A DNA stretch of 64,000 bases, from contig NZ_JAIQDE010000033.1 of NCBI RefSeq assembly GCF_020037015.1, positions 1 to 64,000 of the forward strand, in the 5' to 3' direction. Every line of letters begins with the position of its first letter. Within the stretch, counting starts at the first letter, position 1. The translations under genes and the position numbers were made by a program. The notes under the pieces are model-generated. The model was not told the DNA's origin. It made no database searches and was given only the letters and a program-made list of their open reading frames with translations. Below, piece after piece: positions 51,144 to 59,547 of the stretch. Origin of the DNA: Corallococcus sp. AS-1-6. Its GTDB lineage: Bacteria > Myxococcota > Myxococcia > Myxococcales > Myxococcaceae.

Positions 51144-51478
51144 ATGGCGAAGCAGGTGGAGAAGCTGGAGTGGGCGCGCGTCGCGGAGGCCTTCGAGGCC
51201 AGCGGGCAGGCGCAGCGGGAGTTCGCGGCGGCGCACGGCATGCGACTGAGCACGTTGCAGTCGTGGGTGTACCGGCATCGGCGGAGCGCGCCGTCGCGAG
51301 CCGAAGCCGTGCGGCTGTTGCCGGTGCAAGTGGCGAGCGCCTCCGAGGCGCCGGAGTCCGTGCTGGAGGTGGTGGCCGCGAGCGGAGCGCGGGTGCGCTT
51401 CGCGGAGCGCGGGTGCGCTTCGCCGTGGGCACCGACGTGGCGTACGTGGCCCGGCTCGTCGCGGCGCTGGGGCGGTAA
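51144..51478 (+). pseudogene. IS66 tnpA-like gene, frameshifted by a 20-bp duplication
   Basis: The frame from ATG 51144 gives a typical IS66 OrfA: VAEAFEASGQAQREFAAAHG, MRLSTLQSWVYRHR (helix-turn-helix), then VLEVVAASGARVRF. A tandem 20-base duplication (51384-51423) then shifts the frame. Removing one copy restores RFAVGTDVAYVARLVAALGR and a TAA at 51476-51478, four bases before the tnpB start. This is the expected natural end. Confidence 0.85.
51384..51423 (+). repeat. 20-bp tandem duplication inside tnpA
   Basis: GGAGCGCGGGTGCGCTTCGC occurs twice without gap at 51384-51403 and 51404-51423. Its length is not a multiple of three, so it breaks the tnpA frame. Confidence 0.95.
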
Positions 51479-51481
51479 GCC

Positions 51482-51844
51482 GTGTTCGCCCTGCCTGCGT
51501 CGGTGCGCGTGGTGCTGGCGGTGGAGCCAGTGGACATGCGCAAGTCGATAGATGGCCTCATGGCGCTGGTGCGCGGCGCGTGGGGCGAGGACGTCTACTC
51601 GGGGCACCTCTTCGCCTTCGTCTCCAAGCGGGGCGACCGCATCAAGGTGCTGACGTGGAGCCGGGGCGGCTTCGTGCTCCTCTACAAGCGGCTGGAGTCG
51701 GGCCGATTCCGGCTGCCGCCGGTGGACGCGGGCGCGCAGGCGGTGACGCTGGACGCCACGCAGTGGGCGATGCTCCTGGATGGCATCGAAATTCGCGTGG
51801 CCTGCCGGAGCTTCACTCGTCCGTCGGCTCCAACTCGGAGATGA
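51482..51844 (+). pseudogene. IS66 TnpB-like protein, 3' end replaced
   Basis: From GTG 51482 the protein reads as a classic IS66 OrfB: VVLAVEPVDMRKSIDGLMAL, YSGHLFAFVSKRGDRIKVL, GGFVLLYKRLESGRFRLP and a tail to LLDGIEI. The expected short C-terminus is replaced after about 51795 by sequence antisense to the serine hydrolase gene, and no tnpC follows. The element is therefore truncated here. Confidence 0.85.
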
Positions 51845-53198
51845 GTCCGGCCGGAGCAAACGTGACCTTCCAACGCAGAGTCTGATTTTTGCCGTACACA
51901 GCGCGATAGGTCCGCGACAGATGGTCCGAGGAGTCCTGGAGGAGGACCAGACGGCTCAGCCGAGGCCATCCGCCGCGTTCGATGGGCAGCCACTCGTTGA
52001 AGTCCGCGAGCGCTTCTTTCGCGGCCCCGGTGAAGTGACGGGCTTCCGCCTTGCCTTCGAACAAGGCGGGCAGGAGTTCCTTCAGGACCTGCGTCCGCTC
52101 GGGAGCGGCATCGGTGATGCCGGAGTCGGTCAAGAAGGGTGGGGGCGGCAGATAGAAGTTCGCGACGCCATGCGCCAGGGTGGGGGACAGCTTCCGCTGG
52201 TTGGTGAGCACCACCACCGCGAGCTTGTCGTCCGGGTAGATGACCGTGTCGGAGAGCGCGGGGCCGCCGCTGTGTCCGACCTCACGGCGTCCCCGGTACT
52301 GGCCCACGGTCCAGCCCACCGCGAAGCTGCTGGGCTTACCGTCGTTGAGCTTGGGCTGGGTCCACATGGCGGACCGCAGCTCCGAGTTCAGGATCTTGTC
52401 GCTCATCATCGCGGCCGTGAAACGGGACATGTCCATCACGGAGGAGAAAAGGCCACCGGCCGACAGCGTGTAATAGGGATACATGAACCAGTATTGCTGC
52501 TGGTGGTCCGTCTTCCATTGATAGGTCGCAGAGCGTTCCATGACGACGTCGCTGGTCATGACGACGTGCTGCTCGGTGAGGGTGGCGTGGTCGAAGCCGC
52601 TGTTCGTCATGCCCAAGGGATTGAAGATGCGGTCCCGCAGGAGCTGTTCGTAGGGCGCGCCGCCGACCTTCTCCAGGACATGGGTGAGGAGGACGAAGTC
52701 GTCCGATCCGTAGGCATTCTTCTCGCCCGGGGCTGACGCAAGCGGAGCCCCCTTCGCCGCAACGATCCCGGCCGTGACGCTGGCGTTGTCCGCGTCCACC
52801 GGGCCCGGCTTCAAGCCAGACGTGTGACTGGCGAGGTGGAGCAGGGTGATGTCCTTCCAGGCGGGAGGACACTCGGCGATGTACTGACAGACGCGGTCCT
52901 CCAGCCGGAGCTTTCCCTGGCCCACGAAGTCCATCAGCAGGACCGCCGTGAACATCTTGGTCCCGGAGGCGATCTGGAACGCCGTGCGGGTGCTCGCGGG
53001 GGCCTTCCACTCCAGGTTCGCCGTGCCATAGGCCGTGAGCTTGATGACCTTGCCGTCACGGACGACTGCGACTGCGGCACCAGGAATGTGATTGCGATCC
53101 ATCTCCGCGCGCAGGAATGCATCCACCTTGTCCGGCGCGGCCCAGGCCCACTGCGACCAGCCAAGGAGAAATAACAGGCTCCAGCGTCGAAGAGACAT
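51813..53198 (-). CDS. Secreted serine hydrolase (beta-lactamase/PBP4*-like)
   Basis: This 461-aa protein has a signal peptide (LRRWSLLFLLGWSQWAWAA). A class-C beta-lactamase-like domain follows, with AFQIASGTKMF (SxxK nucleophile), NAYGSDDFVLL (Tyr motif) and GRREVGHSGG (HSG in place of KTG). A C-terminal extension of about 100 residues follows. Such enzymes are peptidases or esterases more often than true beta-lactamases. The start ATG 53198 sits 2 bases after the upstream hydrolase stop, behind AAGGAG, so the two are co-transcribed. Its 3' end is overlapped by the truncated IS66 tnpB frame. Confidence 0.88.
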   Translation of the reverse strand: MSLRRWSLLFLLGWSQWAWAAPDKVDAFLRAEMDRNHIPGAAVAVVRDGKVIKLTAYGTANLEWKAPASTRTAFQIASGTKMFTAVLLMDFVGQGKLRLEDRVCQYIAECPPAWKDITLLHLASHTSGLKPGPVDADNASVTAGIVAAKGAPLASAPGEKNAYGSDDFVLLTHVLEKVGGAPYEQLLRDRIFNPLGMTNSGFDHATLTEQHVVMTSDVVMERSATYQWKTDHQQQYWFMYPYYTLSAGGLFSSVMDMSRFTAAMMSDKILNSELRSAMWTQPKLNDGKPSSFAVGWTVGQYRGRREVGHSGGPALSDTVIYPDDKLAVVVLTNQRKLSPTLAHGVANFYLPPPPFLTDSGITDAAPERTQVLKELLPALFEGKAEARHFTGAAKEALADFNEWLPIERGGWPRLSRLVLLQDSSDHLSRTYRAVYGKNQTLRWKVTFAPAGLISELEPTDE

Positions 53199-53200
53199 GA

Positions 53201-54292
53201 TCAATTCTCCTTCTGCTCGCTCTGGAGACCCAGGAGCGACTCAGTGAAGGCGAAGAGCTTCGCGTCATCTGGCCGCAGGCTGCTCAGCAGGATGACGGTG
53301 CGGCCACTTTCGAGGTCACGCCAGGCGACGGTGCGATAGGCGCCGCAAGTCCCGTCGTTCGTCGCGACTGTCCGGGGAGCCTGGCCCTTGGCCTCGAAGG
53401 TCCGGACGCGACCGCCCAGGGCATAGTTGGATTCAGGGCGCTCGATGGTCAGCAGTGCCTTCCTGGAGGCGGGTGACAGGAGCTTTCCCGACAGCACGCC
53501 GTGGTTCAGGCGCAGCATGTCGTCCGCGGTGCTGTAGAAGCCGCCAGCGACCACGAGGTAGTTCGGGAGCGTGTACACGCGACGCTCCAACTTGGGCTCC
53601 AGCGAGCGGTAGCCCAGGGCCAGGTGCGGAACGTTCCCGGCTTCACCCGCCGCGATACCGCTGTTTGCCATGCGCAAGGGCTTGAACACGAGCCGCTGGG
53701 CGAGCTGCGCATAGGGCTGACCGGAGACTCGTTCCAGGATGGCCTGTACGAGGATCCAGTTGGTGATGTTGTAGTCAAAGCGGCTCCCCGGCGTGAACAC
53801 CAGGTCGCCGCTCGCGTACTTGGTGACGGCTTCCGCCTGGGGCCGTGTCTCACGCTCGATGCTGGGGTCTTTCTTGGCCGCGTCCATCAGTCCATTGGGC
53901 AGGCCGCTGCCATGGCTGATCAGGTGGCGCAGGGTGATCTGTTTGCCCGTGTCTGCGCGGTACTCCGGAAGATAGGTGAGGATGGGCTCGTCGAGCGCCA
54001 GCTTCCCCTCATCCACTAGCCGCAGGACCACGATGGACGTGAGCCACTTGCTCACCGACCCCACGAAGAAGCGGCTGTTCCGTTGGACCGACTTCTTCGC
54101 CTCCGTGTCCATGACCCCGAACGCTTCGACGTACTCCGCACGCCCGCCTTTCCCGGTCAGGACGACGCCATTGAAGTGCGAGTCCGCTACGAATCGATGG
54201 ATCTGCTCCTGGAGCGGGTCTTCCGCACGCGCAGGAAGTGCGAAGCCGAGGCTGACCGTCAGTCCCAGGCAGGTCAGCTTGAAGTGGTTCAT
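53201..54292 (-). CDS. Secreted serine hydrolase (beta-lactamase-related)
   Basis: This 363-aa protein has a signal peptide (MNHFKLTCLGLTVSLGFALP, cleaved near ARA) and the beta-lactamase-like core: RFFVGSVSKWLTSIV (SxxK), SRFDYNITNWILVQ (Tyr motif with Ile where Asn is usual) and LISHGSGLPNG. It is paired with a second, longer hydrolase 2 bases downstream. The two are only distantly similar, so they are not a recent duplication. The start is ATG 54292; the longer frame has no signal peptide at its front. Confidence 0.87.
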   Translation of the reverse strand: MNHFKLTCLGLTVSLGFALPARAEDPLQEQIHRFVADSHFNGVVLTGKGGRAEYVEAFGVMDTEAKKSVQRNSRFFVGSVSKWLTSIVVLRLVDEGKLALDEPILTYLPEYRADTGKQITLRHLISHGSGLPNGLMDAAKKDPSIERETRPQAEAVTKYASGDLVFTPGSRFDYNITNWILVQAILERVSGQPYAQLAQRLVFKPLRMANSGIAAGEAGNVPHLALGYRSLEPKLERRVYTLPNYLVVAGGFYSTADDMLRLNHGVLSGKLLSPASRKALLTIERPESNYALGGRVRTFEAKGQAPRTVATNDGTCGAYRTVAWRDLESGRTVILLSSLRPDDAKLFAFTESLLGLQSEQKEN

Positions 54293-54437
54293 GGACAAGA
54301 GGCGCCTCGATGGATGGGGGGCAGTCGAATCCCGCGTACGTCGGGAGTCGATGCCGATTTCATGAAATCGCCTTTCCCTCTGAGGAAACAAGCGATCCAA
54401 GGACTTGCTTTGAGCCCCACGGCCTACAGTTGCGTCC

Positions 54438-55187
54438 TCAGCGCCCGCCGATCTTCGGGAAGCGCTCGTAGGCTTTCAGGAGCGCTTCCAGATGCGCGGG
54501 CTTATCGAGATCGAGTGGCGCGTCTGTGAGGCTTACTATCCATCCATCCGTCGCTGTGCGTCGTGTCCGCGAGAGCAGGTCCGCGTCGCGCGAAGGATCG
54601 GGAAATCCGATCGCTCTCGCAGACTCCGCCGACCAATAGTTCAGCCATCCCAGGCGGTGTGGAATTTCAGGCGAGGAGATGTCCCAGGCGCATTTGAGGG
54701 CTGGGAGTCCTTTCGGTGGGGAAGGGGGACCGGCCATTGTCGGGGCCGTCTGCTCCGCGATTTCGACCGCTGCCTTGAATGGCGTGGCATGACCCCAGAT
54801 TGCTCGCGCTCCGACCGCGATGGCTTCCAGCGCATTCGCTGCGTCAATGGGGCTGAAAGCCTCCATCCGGAAATCAGCGTGGACCTCGAAGTGCGGTGGA
54901 CCCTCCGAAGAAAGTCCGTTCGGGTTCTCCCAGCCTGAAATGGTGACGAGGTTGTTGTCATCGTCATTGCACAGGAAGGGGAGTTTGCCGCTCAGACCGT
55001 TTGCAACAACCCACCCGTCGCGGTTGGACAACGGGATGAGGTCCTCTGTCGCTGAAGAGGTCCACTTCAGGTGCAGACCGGGAAGTGCTTGCTCCAGCCT
55101 ATGGATGATGGTGAGTGCGCGGCCGTCGTTGCCCTGGGAACCAGGTGCATATGCAATCACTGCCAGTTCGATAGGGTTGGAGGGCAT
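54438..55187 (-). CDS. Imm52-like immunity protein
   Basis: This 249-aa soluble protein has the look of the Imm52 family: a compact alpha/beta protein with GRALTIIHRLEQALPGLHLK, GWENPNGLSSEGPPHFEV, ALEAIAVGARAIWGHATPF and RLGWLNYWSAESARAIGF. Its ATG touches the toxin stop (TGAATG, 55190-55185), as expected for a toxin-immunity pair. It should neutralise the nuclease-like toxin. Family naming is from recollection of the pattern, and the context supports it strongly. Confidence 0.75.
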   Translation of the reverse strand: MPSNPIELAVIAYAPGSQGNDGRALTIIHRLEQALPGLHLKWTSSATEDLIPLSNRDGWVVANGLSGKLPFLCNDDDNNLVTISGWENPNGLSSEGPPHFEVHADFRMEAFSPIDAANALEAIAVGARAIWGHATPFKAAVEIAEQTAPTMAGPPSPPKGLPALKCAWDISSPEIPHRLGWLNYWSAESARAIGFPDPSRDADLLSRTRRTATDGWIVSLTDAPLDLDKPAHLEALLKAYERFPKIGGR

Positions 55188-56087
55188 TCAGCACCAATCC
55201 ATGATGACAACGTGGAGGGATGGATCCGCGAGCTTCAATTCGCTCCGATGCGCTTCGCTGCGCACTCCAACAACGAAGTCGTAGCCACACTCTCTGGCGA
55301 GCCTGGCTTCGCGTTGCAGTTCGGTCAGTTTCATGGAGACGAAGAATCGTCGGGAGCGGGGGGAGTGCTTCTCGAAGTCGTCGGTCTTGACCTCCCACAG
55401 CGTTCGACGGGACAGGACCAGGGCGTCGTAGTGCTTGCCATTGATGAGCACGTTGAAGCCGGGAAAGCTGTTGCCGAGAATCTTGTCGGCGCATTCATTG
55501 TGCGGATCGTTCCCGCCCCGGGGTGGCCCCAAGACGGGTCTGCACTCTGGCCTGCGATCCCGCTCGAACGGGTCCTTCGGCGATGGCGGAAACAAGTCCT
55601 GACCTGAAGGCTGGGGGCTGGGGTTTCGGTTCCTTGATGCTTCCCGCTCGGCGGCTTCACTCCTCTGCATGGGGATGGGGTGTTCGGCCGCTTCAGGCCA
55701 ATCCGACTCATCCATCGCTTCCTTGATGGCGACCGCCACCACCACCACTCCGATGACGATGACCGCGCCAACAATGACCTCCGGAGCGGCCAGCACGCAG
55801 AGCCCGATTCCCAGCGTGGCGGCTTCAGCAGAGGCGACCGTGCATCTTCCTGCGCGATCAGTGAACCGGACACGATCCTGGTCGAGGACGTGAAAGCACC
55901 GTTCCGCCAGGACAGGCCAAGGCTCGGTCGACTCCCGGACGACGCACCGTCCTTCATCCGTCCACGGCAGGTTCGCTGCTCGCTGGAGGTTGGTGCGCCT
56001 GGGAGAGCGGCTTTCACGCGCTGCTGGTGCCGCGCATGCCGTCAGGAACAACAGAAGCGTGGCGAGGGCTCCAAGTTTCAAGGTCAC
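55188..56087 (-). CDS. Lipoprotein toxin with nuclease-like C-terminal domain (DUF6310-like)
   Basis: This 299-aa protein has a lipobox (FLTAC, Cys18), a hydrophobic segment (about 103-122), a Ser/Pro/Arg-rich linker (about 135-200), and a C-terminal domain. That domain has KHYDALVLSRRTLWEVKTDD: Asp221, Glu232 and Lys234 form the D...ExK core of PD-(D/E)xK nucleases. It looks like the myxobacterial DUF6310 toxins that travel with Imm52. Delivery to kin by outer-membrane exchange or contact is known for lipoprotein toxins in Myxococcus and is a plausible mode here. The immunity gene follows without a gap. Confidence 0.78.
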   Translation of the reverse strand: MTLKLGALATLLLFLTACAAPAARESRSPRRTNLQRAANLPWTDEGRCVVRESTEPWPVLAERCFHVLDQDRVRFTDRAGRCTVASAEAATLGIGLCVLAAPEVIVGAVIVIGVVVVAVAIKEAMDESDWPEAAEHPIPMQRSEAAEREASRNRNPSPQPSGQDLFPPSPKDPFERDRRPECRPVLGPPRGGNDPHNECADKILGNSFPGFNVLINGKHYDALVLSRRTLWEVKTDDFEKHSPRSRRFFVSMKLTELQREARLARECGYDFVVGVRSEAHRSELKLADPSLHVVIMDWC

Positions 56088-56120
56088 AGCCTCTCAGTGG
56101 GCACACGCTTCTGACTGGAA

Positions 56121-56152
56121 GCAGGGCCGGAGTAGACCTGATCCGGCCCTGC
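56121..56152 (-). terminator. Strong hairpin after hutH
   Basis: GCAGGGCCGGA and TCCGGCCCTGC pair perfectly (11 bp) around a 10-base loop, 18 bases beyond the hutH stop. No T-tract follows, but position and stability make it the likely hutH terminator, keeping transcripts out of the toxin gene. Confidence 0.65.
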
Positions 56153-56169
56153 CTGATTCGCGACCGTGA

Positions 56170-57696
56170 TTACGCCGTCGCCGACCGCACCGCCTCACGG
56201 ATCGCCCCGGACTCCACGAGCGCCGTGACCGCGGAGATGTCGTGATGCAGCTCGCGGTCCCGGTCCATGTGCGGAACCTTGCTGCGCACCAGCTCATACG
56301 CTGCCAGGACGCCCTTGCCGGGCTTTACCGGCTGACGGAAGTCCAGCGCCTGCGCCGCGACCAGCAGCTCGATCGCCAGACACGAACGCGCGAACTCCGA
56401 CACCTGCCGCCCCTTCAACGCCGCAGTCATGCCCATGGACACGTGGTCCTCGCGGCCCGCGGAGGAGGGGATGGAGTCCACGGAGGCCGGGTGGCTCAGG
56501 ATTCGCGACTCGGCCACCAGGGCCGCCGCCGTCACCTGGGCGATCATGAACCCGCTGTTCAACCCACTGTTCTTCGCCAGGAACGCGGGCAGACCCGACA
56601 GGCTCGGGTTCACCATCTGTTCCACCCGCCGCTCACTGATCGAAGACAACTGCGTCAGCGCCATGGCCACCACGTCCATCGCCAGCGAGATGGGCTGACC
56701 GTGGAAGTTGCCTCCGGAGATGATGTTGCCCGTGTCCGGGAACACCAGCGGGTTGTCCGTCCCGCTGTTCACCTCCACCTCCAGGATGCGCCGCGCGAAG
56801 GCCAGTCCCTCTCTCGCGGAACCATGCACCTGCGGGATGCACCGCAGGCTGTACGGGTCCTGCACCTTGCTGCAGTTGACGTGCGTCTCCACCAGCTCGC
56901 TGCCCTTCAGGATCCGGCGCAGGTGCTCCGCCACCGCCTTCTGGCCCGCGTGCGGGCGCACCGCGTGGATCTCCGGCAGGAACGGCTTGTGGCTGCCCAG
57001 CAGGCCCTCCACCGTCATCGCTCCCGCGATGTCCGCCACGTCCGCCAGCATCTCCGCCCGGAGCTGCGTCAGCGTCCCTACCGCGCACATCGCCTGCGTG
57101 CCGTTGATCAGCGTCAGGCCTTCCTTCGCCTCCAGCACCACCGGCTTCAGGCCCGCCTTCTCCAGCGCCTGCTTCGACGGCATCCGCACGCCCTCGAAGA
57201 ACGCCTCGCCCTCGCCAATCAGCACCAGCGCCAGGTGCGCCAGCGGGGCCAGGTCTCCGGACGCGCCCACGCTTCCCCGCTCGGGGACCACCGGGACCAC
57301 GTCCTTGTTCAACATGTCGATGGCCAGCCCCAGCGTCTCCATCCGGATGCCGCTGAAGCCCTTCGCCAGCACGTTGGCCCTCAAGAGCAGGAGCACGCGC
57401 GCTTCCGGCAGGGGCAGCGGATTTCCCACGCCACAGGCGTGCGACAGGATGAGGTTCCGCTGCAGGTCCCGCAGGTCCTTCCGGTCGATCCGCACCTCCG
57501 CCAGCGTGCCGAAGCCCGTGTTGATGCCGTAGGACGGCGTGTCTCCGGCGGCCACCCGGTCCACCAACGCCCGGGAGGCCTGCACCCGCTTCGCGGCTTC
57601 GGGGGCGAGCTCCACCGTGACTTCGTGGCGGGAGACCTGGAGGATCTCCTCCAGCTTCAGGGTGTCACCATCGATGAGGAGGCGGGGGCGGGACAT
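56170..57696 (-). CDS. hutH: Histidine ammonia-lyase
   Basis: This 508-aa enzyme converts L-histidine to urocanate and ammonia, the first step of histidine degradation. The MIO cofactor triad Ala-Ser-Gly lies in [15 protein letters not shown]. Other family marks are [43 protein letters not shown] and [12 protein letters not shown]. Length is normal. The start ATG 57696 follows CCGGAG. No other hut gene is next to it, so it is a single-gene unit ending in its own hairpin, divergent from aspartate kinase. A tyrosine ammonia-lyase/aminomutase is unlikely given the conserved HAL motifs. Confidence 0.96.
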   Translation of the reverse strand: MSRPRLLIDGDTLKLEEILQVSRHEVTVELAPEAAKRVQASRALVDRVAAGDTPSYGINTGFGTLAEVRIDRKDLRDLQRNLILSHACGVGNPLPLPEARVLLLLRANVLAKGFSGIRMETLGLAIDMLNKDVVPVVPERGSVGASGDLAPLAHLALVLIGEGEAFFEGVRMPSKQALEKAGLKPVVLEAKEGLTLINGTQAMCAVGTLTQLRAEMLADVADIAGAMTVEGLLGSHKPFLPEIHAVRPHAGQKAVAEHLRRILKGSELVETHVNCSKVQDPYSLRCIPQVHGSAREGLAFARRILEVEVNSGTDNPLVFPDTGNIISGGNFHGQPISLAMDVVAMALTQLSSISERRVEQMVNPSLSGLPAFLAKNSGLNSGFMIAQVTAAALVAESRILSHPASVDSIPSSAGREDHVSMGMTAALKGRQVSEFARSCLAIELLVAAQALDFRQPVKPGKGVLAAYELVRSKVPHMDRDRELHHDISAVTALVESGAIREAVRSATA

Positions 57697-57777
57697 GTTC
57701 TGGCTACTCCGGGAATGCGGCTTGGAATCGTTGGGCCACGAACGCTAGCGGATTCGCGGCAGGCAGGTTGAGGGCCC

Positions 57778-57807
57778 TTTACACCCAGGCCCCGGCGCCC
57801 ATATAGC
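57778..57807 (+). promoter_or_regulatory. Probable lysC promoter
   Basis: TTTACA (57778-57783) is followed by an 18-base spacer and TATAGC (57802-57807). Transcription would start near 57814, giving a leader of only about 28 bases, with AGGGAGG at 57824 as ribosome site. A lysine riboswitch does not fit in this leader. Confidence 0.6.
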
Positions 57808-57841
57808 CTGCGCGCGTCCGTGCAGGGAGGTCGCAAGCCCC

Positions 57842-59115
<1,274 letters not shown>

Positions 59116-59119
<4 letters not shown>

Positions 59120-59538
59120 AGCGGTTCGGGCGCACGTCCGCGCTCGCGGCGCTGTCCCTGGGGCTGCTCGCCCTGGGCTTCACCGCCCGGGCGCGGTGGC
59201 CGCAGTCGCGGCCCTCGCTCGACTGCCCGCCGGAGGCCGTGCGGCTGGACGCGGCGGGGCTGGCCACCTGTGGCCCGGGGACGGTGCCCACGGGGGCCCA
59301 GGCGCTCGCGCTGGGGCTCAAGCTGGACCTCAACGCGGCCTCCGAGTCCGAGCTGGCCCTGGTGCCCGGTGTGGGCCGTGACCTCGCCAGGAAGCTGGTG
59401 TCCGCCCGCGAGGAGCAGGGCCGGTTCACGAGCTGGGAGGACGTGGACGCGGTGCCCGGCGTGGGTGCTGCCAAGTTGCAGACCCTCCGGGCAGCCACGG
59501 TGCTGGACGCGGCGCCGGCTCCTGGGGGCGTGTGGTAA
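59116..59538 (+). CDS. ComEA-like helix-hairpin-helix protein with probable CTG start
   Basis: The C-terminal half is a helix-hairpin-helix pair, [20 protein letters not shown] and [19 protein letters not shown], as in ComEA and related DNA-binding proteins. The frame upstream encodes a good signal-anchor ([20 protein letters not shown]), but it contains no ATG, GTG or TTG before the GTG at 59239. A CTG at 59116 overlaps the lysC stop (CTGA) and would give a complete 140-aa exported protein. Starting at 59239 would give about 99 aa with no export signal. I prefer the CTG start, which is unusual. It may bind DNA in the periplasm for uptake. Confidence 0.7.
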
Positions 59539-59547
59539 GCACGGCCG

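Noticed and set aside
50888-51859. 323-aa minus-strand open frame across the IS66 region
   Set aside because: Only the last ~60 residues match a real protein (TnpC tail); the rest is antisense to tnpA and tnpB.
51813-54292. The two serine hydrolases as antibiotic-resistance beta-lactamases
   Set aside because: They carry SxxK but HSG/HGSG in place of KTG and one lacks the Asn of YxN; peptidase or esterase activity is more likely.
57778-57841. Lysine riboswitch before aspartate kinase
   Set aside because: The predicted leader is only about 28 bases, too short for a lysine riboswitch.
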